From the NCBI GenBank assembly GCA_017511325.1, contig JAFWKS010000326.1, positions 1 to 11,585 on the forward strand: a stretch of DNA of 11,585 bases. The letters are read 5' to 3'. This stretch comes from Erysipelotrichaceae bacterium (GTDB taxonomy: Bacteria; Bacillota_I; Bacilli_A; Erysipelotrichales; Erysipelotrichaceae). The position numbers were made by a program, and so were the translations under genes. Under the pieces are notes generated by a model. That model was given only the letters and a program-made list of their open reading frames with translations. It was not told where the DNA came from and did not search any database. Positions 5,803 through 11,585 of this stretch are shown here, piece by piece (within the stretch, counting starts at the first letter, position 1; each line of letters opens with the position of its first letter).

Positions 5803-7044
5803 ATGATTCAAGAATTATCACAAGTGCCAGTTAAATATGCATATATCGATCCTGGGACAGGAAGCATGCTTTTTACTTTGCTGTTTGGCATTTTGGGTGT
5901 TCTATCTTATAGTTTGAGAAGCATAATAAGCAGAATCAGTTTGGGCTTCGGAGATAAAACGAGCAGTAAAAACAGATATCCGTTTGTTATATATACAGAT
6001 TCAAAAAGATATTGGAATGTTTTTAAACCTATCTGTGATGAATTTGAGAATAATATGATCAATCATGTATATCTGACTCAGTCAGAAGATGATCCGGTTT
6101 TTAGCGAGAAGTACAATTATATAAGCCCTGAATATATAGGAAATAACAATAAATCATTTTCCAGATTAAATTTTTTAAATGCAGATATTTTGCTTTCAAC
6201 AACACCTTCTCTTGATGTTTATCAATGGAAACGATCAAAAGGTGTGAAATTCTACATACATGTGCCACATGCATGTACAGATGTAACTTTATATAGGATG
6301 TTCGGTACTGATTATTATGACGCAATGCTATTATCAGGCCAATATCAGATAGATCAGATCAGAGAATTAGAAAAACAAAGAAATATCAAAGAGAAAGATA
6401 TGAAAATTGTCGGCCTCACATATTTTGATGCACTAAAAGAAAGACTGAAAAAAGCCAAAAGGAAAAACAATGATAATACTCTGGTTCTATTGGCGCCTTC
6501 ATGGGGGCCTAGCTCTTTACTGAATTTATATGGTTCTGAATTAATTGATGAATTAATTAGTACAGGCTTTGATTTGGTTATAAGACCTCATCCGCAGTCT
6601 TATATATCGGAAAAGGAACTGATGAAAAAACTGATTAAGCAATATCCGAACGTTATCTGGAATACAGATAATGACAACTTTGATATATTAAACAGCGCAG
6701 ATATAATGATTTCCGATTTTTCAGGAGTAATTTATGATTTTGCTTTGGTTTTTAATAAACCTGTGATTTACGCAAACAACAGTTTTGACGATTCTGTATA
6801 CGATGCTCATTGGCTTGAAGAAAAAACATGGGCAGTTACCAATTTGCCTTTGGTAGGACGAGAACTAAAAAAAGAAGAATTTAAAAACATTAGACTCATA
6901 ATCGAAGACTGTTTAAATAATTCTAATTATGAAGAAAACAGAAGGCGATTAATCAACGAAGCATGGGAGAATCGTGGCAACGCTTCTAAAGCCATATTTG
7001 ATTACATGCACAAAAAGCAGGAAGAACTAAACGCAGAGAACTGA
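5803..7044 (+). CDS. CDP-glycerol glycerophosphotransferase-like (TagB/TagF-type), membrane-anchored, 413 aa
   Basis: Likely transfers glycerol-phosphate, or a related polyol-phosphate, from a CDP donor onto a lipid-linked glycan or wall polymer at the cytosolic membrane face. The N-terminus has a YIDPGTGS motif (14-21) leading into one hydrophobic segment (about 22-37), then a basic stretch. The GT-B-like catalytic part shows the family histidines in HVPHACTD (H153, H156) and RPHPQ (H263), the LLAPSWGP stretch, and the donor-binding SDFSGVIYDF at 304-313 followed by KPVIYAN. These match the TagF-family landmarks (HG, RPH, SDxSSxxxD), although the first is HVPHA instead of the usual HG. First gene of the operon; its stop overlaps the next start by one base (TGATG). 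The ribosome site is weak. The precise substrate cannot be told from the sequence. Confidence 0.85.
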   Translation: MIQELSQVPVKYAYIDPGTGSMLFTLLFGILGVLSYSLRSIISRISLGFGDKTSSKNRYPFVIYTDSKRYWNVFKPICDEFENNMINHVYLTQSEDDPVFSEKYNYISPEYIGNNNKSFSRLNFLNADILLSTTPSLDVYQWKRSKGVKFYIHVPHACTDVTLYRMFGTDYYDAMLLSGQYQIDQIRELEKQRNIKEKDMKIVGLTYFDALKERLKKAKRKNNDNTLVLLAPSWGPSSLLNLYGSELIDELISTGFDLVIRPHPQSYISEKELMKKLIKQYPNVIWNTDNDNFDILNSADIMISDFSGVIYDFALVFNKPVIYANNSFDDSVYDAHWLEEKTWAVTNLPLVGRELKKEEFKNIRLIIEDCLNNSNYEENRRRLINEAWENRGNASKAIFDYMHKKQEELNAEN

Positions 7045-9737
7045 TGCATATGTTAACTTTTATTTACAACGTTATTATCGGGCCATTAAAACTTTTGTTT
7101 GAAGTTGTTTTTTCAGCAGGCAGTATTTTAACAAACAGCGCCGGATTTGGGATTATGTTTTTAAGCCTGGTTTTGAATATCCTTTTATTGCCGCTGTATA
7201 AAAAAGCAGACGAGATACAAGACAAAGAAAAGCAAATTCAAAACGAGATGAAAGAAGATATAGATTTCATCAAAAAGACCTTTAAAGGTAATGAACAGTT
7301 TCTTATATTGCAGACATATTATAGGCAGCACGATTACAAGCCTGTATATTCTTTAAGAAGTTCAATATCTCTACTTTTGCAGATCCCGTTTTTTATTGCC
7401 GCCTATGACTTTTTATCCAATTTAGAACTATTGAAAGGTTTAGCTTTTGGACCAATTTCTGATTTAGGAAGACCGGATGTACTGTTCTTTGGAATCAATG
7501 TATTACCTGTTTTAATGACGGCCATTAATGTTGTTTCAACGATAGTTTATACAAAAGGTCAGCCGTTTAAACAAAAAATACAATTGTATATAATGGCGTT
7601 GTTTTTCCTGGTTTTGCTGTATAATGCACCGGCAGCGTTATCTTTTTATTATCTTCTGAACAACGTTTTCAGTTTGTTGAAGAATTCCTTAAATAAGAGT
7701 AAATATAAAAATCAAATCATATCTGTTTTGGCTACCATTATTTCTTTTTTGCTGATTTATGTAATTGCAACATCAGATGTTTTAGGAAACAAAACCAAGA
7801 TAATTGGATTATTGTTTTTTGCTTTTATCATATTGACATCTATCTATAAATTTTTTAACAGAACCATTCCTTCAATTAAAGTAAACATCATTACAGAAAA
7901 CAATAAATGCTTTTTGGCTTGCAGTATATTTATGTGTGTTCTGGTTGGGCTGTTGATTCCATCAACAGTAATCAACGCGTCCCCTGAAGAGTTTATAATC
8001 AGAACTGATCTAATAAATCCGAACGAATATATATTCAGTGCTTTTTCGCTATCTATCGGATTATTTGTTGTGTGGCTCAATGTTTATTATCTGCTAACTG
8101 ACAGTAAATACAAAGGTTTGATCGATGTGCTGTTTTTTGCTGTATGCTTGATATCATTGGTTAATTATCTGATTTTTAATACAGGTTTCGGTAATCTGTC
8201 AAGTACACTTAGATACGATGAAATGCCATTCATAGATTTAATTAAATGTACTATAAATTTGTTTTGCATTTTTATGATAATTGTAATTTTGTTCTTTGGA
8301 TGGAAAAAAATATCTAAACAATCATCCGCAATAGCTGTTATCGCCTCTGTTGCAATGATTATTATGTCATCAATGAATATGGTAAACATTAACAATGTTT
8401 ATATTGAAGGAAAAAAGAGAATTGAGAGCAATTCATGGGACGGACAGATAATTCATTTTAGTGAAAACGAAAGAAACATTGTTGTTATTATGCTTGATAG
8501 AGCAATAAGCATGTATGTTCCTTACATCTTGAATGAAACGTCAGAATTGCAAGAACAGTTTTCCGGATTCACTTTTTTTCCTAATGCCATTTCGTTTGGT
8601 GCAACAACAAATATAGGAACACCTGGGCTTTTTGGAGGCTATGAATATACTCCGGAAGAAATAAACAAGAGGAGCGATGAATTGCTAGTAGATAAGCAAA
8701 ACGAAGCTTTAAAAGTAATGCCTGTTTTGTTTGATAACAATGAGTTCGATGTGGTGGTTTGTGATCCTCCTTATGCCAACTATAAATGGATTCCTGATTT
8801 ATCTGTTTTTGATGAATATGAGGGTATCAAAGCATACAATACAGAAGGGGCGTTCAGTGAAAAATTTGATACATCTTTAGATGCGTTAAATAGAAATCTA
8901 TTTTTATATAGCGTATCAAAAATAACACCTTCAGTTTTCCATAATGCAATCTATAATTGTGGCAATTATCTATCTGCGGATTATTGTTTGGATAGTGTTA
9001 CAAGAATCTCAACAATAGATCCGGATTTTATAAATTCTTATCAGGCATTATCTCATTTGATTGATATGTCTTTTATCGGAAATGAAAAAGGATTATTTTT
9101 AATGCTTCAGAACGGAATTACTCACGAACCTATCCTCCTGCAGGAACCGGAATATCTGCCTGATGAATATGTAGATAATAGCGAATATTTAGAAAACGAT
9201 ACATATAAGTATTCCATTTTTGGCGATACATTAGAAATTATAAACCAAACTCAATTAGAGCATTACCACGTAAACATTAAGGCATTTATGGAATTGGGAA
9301 AATGGTTTGATTTTTTGAAAAAAGAAGGTGTATATGATAATACCAGAATTATAATAGTATCTGATCATGGGTTCCCGCTTTATTTAAACGAAGACCTAAT
9401 AACCTCGTTTGATGATGTAATGTCTTTTAATGCTCTTTTGATGGTAAAAGATTATAATTCAAAAGAATTCTCGGTTGATAATTCATTTATGACTGTTGCT
9501 GATGTTCCGTATTTGGCAACGGAAGAAATTATAGAAAAACCGGTAAATGTTTTTACAGGAAAAGAAATTGAAAAAATGGAAAAAGAGAATACAGTATTTA
9601 ATGTTTTTGCTTCAAGAATTCATGATACGAATGTAAACAACGGTACCCAATTCATCGAAGATAAATGGTATTCTGTGCATGACAACTGTTTAGACACAGA
9701 AAATTGGAAAGAAATAGAAGACCCAAGTAATGAATAG
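7044..9737 (+). CDS. YidC/Oxa1-like domain fused to LTA-synthase/sulfatase-fold domain, 897 aa
   Basis: A large membrane protein joining two modules. Residues 1-220 follow the YidC/Oxa1 layout: an amphipathic start, a helix ending [15 protein letters not shown] (43-56), a charged coiled cytosolic hairpin (about 53-85), then [19 protein letters not shown] (106-124) and further helices. The groove arginine normally found where N45 lies is missing. About six more membrane segments cover roughly 225-460. Residues 477-840 are an extracellular alkaline-phosphatase-fold domain of the LTA-synthase/phosphoethanolamine-transferase/sulfatase kind: metal ligand D485 (VVIMLDRA), nucleophile region T521/T522 ([15 protein letters not shown]), H694 (ITHEP) and D774-H775 (IIIVSDHG). 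It probably moves or removes a phospho-group on a surface polymer. Overlap with the gene before it and the close next start place it in the operon. Fusion and domains are clear; activity is inferred. Confidence 0.85.
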   Translation: MHMLTFIYNVIIGPLKLLFEVVFSAGSILTNSAGFGIMFLSLVLNILLLPLYKKADEIQDKEKQIQNEMKEDIDFIKKTFKGNEQFLILQTYYRQHDYKPVYSLRSSISLLLQIPFFIAAYDFLSNLELLKGLAFGPISDLGRPDVLFFGINVLPVLMTAINVVSTIVYTKGQPFKQKIQLYIMALFFLVLLYNAPAALSFYYLLNNVFSLLKNSLNKSKYKNQIISVLATIISFLLIYVIATSDVLGNKTKIIGLLFFAFIILTSIYKFFNRTIPSIKVNIITENNKCFLACSIFMCVLVGLLIPSTVINASPEEFIIRTDLINPNEYIFSAFSLSIGLFVVWLNVYYLLTDSKYKGLIDVLFFAVCLISLVNYLIFNTGFGNLSSTLRYDEMPFIDLIKCTINLFCIFMIIVILFFGWKKISKQSSAIAVIASVAMIIMSSMNMVNINNVYIEGKKRIESNSWDGQIIHFSENERNIVVIMLDRAISMYVPYILNETSELQEQFSGFTFFPNAISFGATTNIGTPGLFGGYEYTPEEINKRSDELLVDKQNEALKVMPVLFDNNEFDVVVCDPPYANYKWIPDLSVFDEYEGIKAYNTEGAFSEKFDTSLDALNRNLFLYSVSKITPSVFHNAIYNCGNYLSADYCLDSVTRISTIDPDFINSYQALSHLIDMSFIGNEKGLFLMLQNGITHEPILLQEPEYLPDEYVDNSEYLENDTYKYSIFGDTLEIINQTQLEHYHVNIKAFMELGKWFDFLKKEGVYDNTRIIIVSDHGFPLYLNEDLITSFDDVMSFNALLMVKDYNSKEFSVDNSFMTVADVPYLATEEIIEKPVNVFTGKEIEKMEKENTVFNVFASRIHDTNVNNGTQFIEDKWYSVHDNCLDTENWKEIEDPSNE

Positions 9738-9747
9738 GAGTGCAAAA

Positions 9748-10830
9748 ATGCTTAATTTTACAGTTGGTCCAGTAATGTCGAGTGAAACAATTCTTAAAAT
9801 TGGTTCTGAGCAAGTACCATATTTCAGGACTCCGGAATTCTCAGAGATCATGTTTGAGAATGAAAAACTGATAAAGAAGTACGCTAATGCAGACGACAGT
9901 TCAAGAGTATGTTTTATAACAGGTTCTGGTACTGCTTCAATGGAAGCTTCAGTTATAAATATTTTTACTGAAAAAGATAAAGTATTGGTTGTTGATGGCG
10001 GAAGTTTCGGTCATAGATTTGTAGAAATATTAGGAATATATGAAATACCTCATACCGCGATCAAGCCCGAATTTGCTTGCGATATTACAAGTGAAACATT
10101 AAAAGAATATGACAACAAAGGCTATACTGGTTTTCTGGTAAATCTAGATGAGACATCTGTAGGCGTTTTATATAATATAAAAACAATTAGTGATTTCTGT
10201 AAGCGGAATAATATCTTTTTGGTAGTTGATTCCATAAGTTCTTTTCTTTGCGATCCATTTAATATGAAGGAATTGAATGTTCAAGTTATGATTACCGGAT
10301 CGCAAAAAGCTTTAGCTTGTCCTCCTGGAGTATCAATAATAGTTTTAAGTGAGAAAGCTGTAGAACGAACTTATAGTAATAAACCGAAAGCAATGTATCT
10401 GGATCTTAAATTAGCCTTGAAAAACGGTGAAAGAGGCCAAACCCCTTTTACTCCTGCTGTAGGAACATTGAGGCAGATAAATCAAAGATTAAAAGAAATA
10501 GATATGAATGGAGGAGTTGAAAAGGAAATTGAAAGAATAGGTGGTTTAGCATCGTATTTCAGAAATAAAATTAAAGAATATGATTTACCTTTTGAAATCG
10601 TTTCTTCTTCCCTTCCTAATGCTGTCACACCTCTAACCTCAATAAACGGAAAATCTGCATATGATATTTTCACAATTTTAAAAGACAAATATAAAATTTG
10701 GGTATGTCCTAACGGTGGAGAATTGAAAGATAAAGTATTCAGAGTTGGGCATATTGGAAATTTAAATAAGAACGATTATGATAGATTGCTGGATGCATTC
10801 CTAGATATGAGAAAGAGAAACTTGTTGTAA
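9748..10830 (+). CDS. Class V PLP aminotransferase, 2-aminoethylphosphonate transaminase-like, 360 aa
   Basis: A fold-type I PLP enzyme that swaps an amino group between an amino acid and a keto or aldehyde substrate. The start at 9748 is preferred because AGGAG (9736-9740) lies seven bases upstream and the protein then begins LNFTVGPV, the family start. An ATG at 9730 would add six residues within the previous gene. Landmarks are the cofactor phosphate-binding [17 protein letters not shown], the aspartate of LVVDSISSF and the Schiff-base lysine K187 in [13 protein letters not shown]. The sequence best resembles the alanine-glyoxylate/2-aminoethylphosphonate-pyruvate transaminase group. In this surface-polymer operon it may supply an amino-bearing head group such as 2-aminoethylphosphonate or an amino-polyol. 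No PEP mutase or phosphonopyruvate decarboxylase is visible in the window. Class sure, substrate unsure. Confidence 0.85.
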   Translation: MLNFTVGPVMSSETILKIGSEQVPYFRTPEFSEIMFENEKLIKKYANADDSSRVCFITGSGTASMEASVINIFTEKDKVLVVDGGSFGHRFVEILGIYEIPHTAIKPEFACDITSETLKEYDNKGYTGFLVNLDETSVGVLYNIKTISDFCKRNNIFLVVDSISSFLCDPFNMKELNVQVMITGSQKALACPPGVSIIVLSEKAVERTYSNKPKAMYLDLKLALKNGERGQTPFTPAVGTLRQINQRLKEIDMNGGVEKEIERIGGLASYFRNKIKEYDLPFEIVSSSLPNAVTPLTSINGKSAYDIFTILKDKYKIWVCPNGGELKDKVFRVGHIGNLNKNDYDRLLDAFLDMRKRNLL

Positions 10831-11585
10831 ATGATAAAAGTAATTACATACGGAACATTTGATATGCTTCATTATGGTCATGTTAAATTGCTAGAAAGGG
10901 CTAAAGCTTTAGGTGATTATTTAATAGTCGGTATAACTTCAGATGACTATGATAAAACTCGCGGTAAAATAAACAATAGCCAATCTTTAATGGAACGTAT
11001 TGCTGCAGTAAGAGAAACCGGATTGGCTGATGAAATAATTGTTGAAGAATATGAAGGACAGAAAATTGACGATATTCAAAAATACAATATTGACATTTTC
11101 ACTGAAGGATCGGATTGGGAAGGGTATTTTGATTATCTAAATGAGTACTGTAAAGTAATATATCTTCCTAGAACTGAAGGGATTTCAAGCAGTGAGGTAA
11201 GAACAAACAACAGAAGAATCAGAATTGGAATCGTAGGTTGTACCAGATATCTTAACAAGTTTATTAATGAATCAAAGTATGTTAACGGAGCAGATGTTAC
11301 AGCTGTCTATTATCAGAGTTCTGATTATGATTGCAAAGTAGAAGATTTATGTACAGATAGTTATAAATCTTTACTTGAAAAAGTGGATGCTGTATATATA
11401 ATATCCAGGCCGGAGAATCATTATAAAGATGTTAAGACGGCTTTGTTGGAAGGTAAACATGTTCTTTGTGAGTCCCCAATTTCTTATACACGCAAAGAAT
11501 GTGAAGAATTATTTGAAATTGCAAGAACAGAAAATTTAATTTTGATGGACGCGATTAAAACAGCATACTCCACACCGTATGAAAG
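10831..11585 (+). CDS. TagD-like cytidylyltransferase fused to Gfo/Idh/MocA-type oxidoreductase (partial, runs off the end)
   Basis: The ATG at 10831 follows the previous stop with no gap, and the frame stays open for 251 codons to the window end. Residues 1-128 are a nucleotidyltransferase of the glycerol-3-phosphate cytidylyltransferase kind: GTFDMLHYGH (8-17) with the HxGH motif H14-H17, GSDWEG (93-98) and RTEGISSS (114-121), the second TagD signature. It should make a CDP-activated alcohol, feeding the glycerophosphotransferase-like enzyme of this operon. From about residue 131 an NAD(P)-binding Rossmann domain begins (RIGIVGCTRY, then VDAVYIISRPENHY, then LEGKHVLCESP), as in Gfo/Idh/MocA oxidoreductases. 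The usual EKP lysine is replaced: E214-S215-P216. The start of that domain also lacks the last glycine of GxGxxG. The oxidoreductase part is incomplete here. Confidence 0.85.
   Translation, partial: MIKVITYGTFDMLHYGHVKLLERAKALGDYLIVGITSDDYDKTRGKINNSQSLMERIAAVRETGLADEIIVEEYEGQKIDDIQKYNIDIFTEGSDWEGYFDYLNEYCKVIYLPRTEGISSSEVRTNNRRIRIGIVGCTRYLNKFINESKYVNGADVTAVYYQSSDYDCKVEDLCTDSYKSLLEKVDAVYIISRPENHYKDVKTALLEGKHVLCESPISYTRKECEELFEIARTENLILMDAIKTAYSTPYE

Noticed and set aside
7844..8395. Minus-strand open frames within the YidC-sulfatase gene
   Set aside because: They are shadows of hydrophobic membrane-helix codons with no ribosome site or family likeness.
9730..9747. Upstream ATG as aminotransferase start
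   Set aside because: It lies inside the preceding gene without a ribosome site; 9748 has AGGAG seven bases upstream and gives the family N-terminus.

Overview
The window looks like low-GC Bacillota (Firmicutes), probably a gut-type anaerobe. The evidence is A+T-rich genes with strong AGGAGG-type ribosome sites, a teichoic-acid-like polyol-phosphate operon, a SPASM radical SAM enzyme and an IS21-family element. Species cannot be set from the sequence. Three compositional blocks meet here, judged by eye: a very A+T-rich left end (about a quarter G+C), an IS of about half G+C, and a right half of about one third G+C.

Left block (1-2456). A complete radical SAM/SPASM peptide-maturase-like gene is followed, after a gene-poor spacer, by a 78-residue protein with a double-glycine-type leader and its own strong ribosome site and terminator. 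Then come decayed remnants: an unrecognised open frame and a fragment of an N6-adenine DNA methylase.

Middle (2457-5056). A complete 2.6 kb IS21-family element carries istA and istB with ATGA overlap, tandem ~21-22 bp terminal repeats at both ends, an RNA hairpin that would mask the istA ribosome site, and a terminator after istB. It truncates the methylase fragment on its left and an oppositely oriented GT-C-type membrane glycosyltransferase on its right. No target duplication is visible, so this is probably a rearrangement junction and not a simple insertion.

Right block (5057-11585). After the GT-C stump a divergent four-gene operon (spacings -1, +10 and 0 bases) encodes a CDP-glycerol glycerophosphotransferase-like enzyme with a YIDPGTGS membrane anchor; an 897-residue fusion of a YidC/Oxa1-like domain to an LTA-synthase/sulfatase-fold domain; a class V aminotransferase resembling 2-aminoethylphosphonate transaminases; and a fusion of a TagD-like cytidylyltransferase with a Gfo/Idh/MocA-type oxidoreductase, cut by the window end. 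Together they suggest synthesis of a CDP-activated small polyol or amino-phosphonate unit, its transfer to a surface polymer, and an extracellular decoration or polymerisation step by the YidC-sulfatase fusion. The fusion protein, with its changed YidC groove residue, and the cytidylyltransferase-oxidoreductase fusion with an altered EKP motif are the most novel-looking parts.
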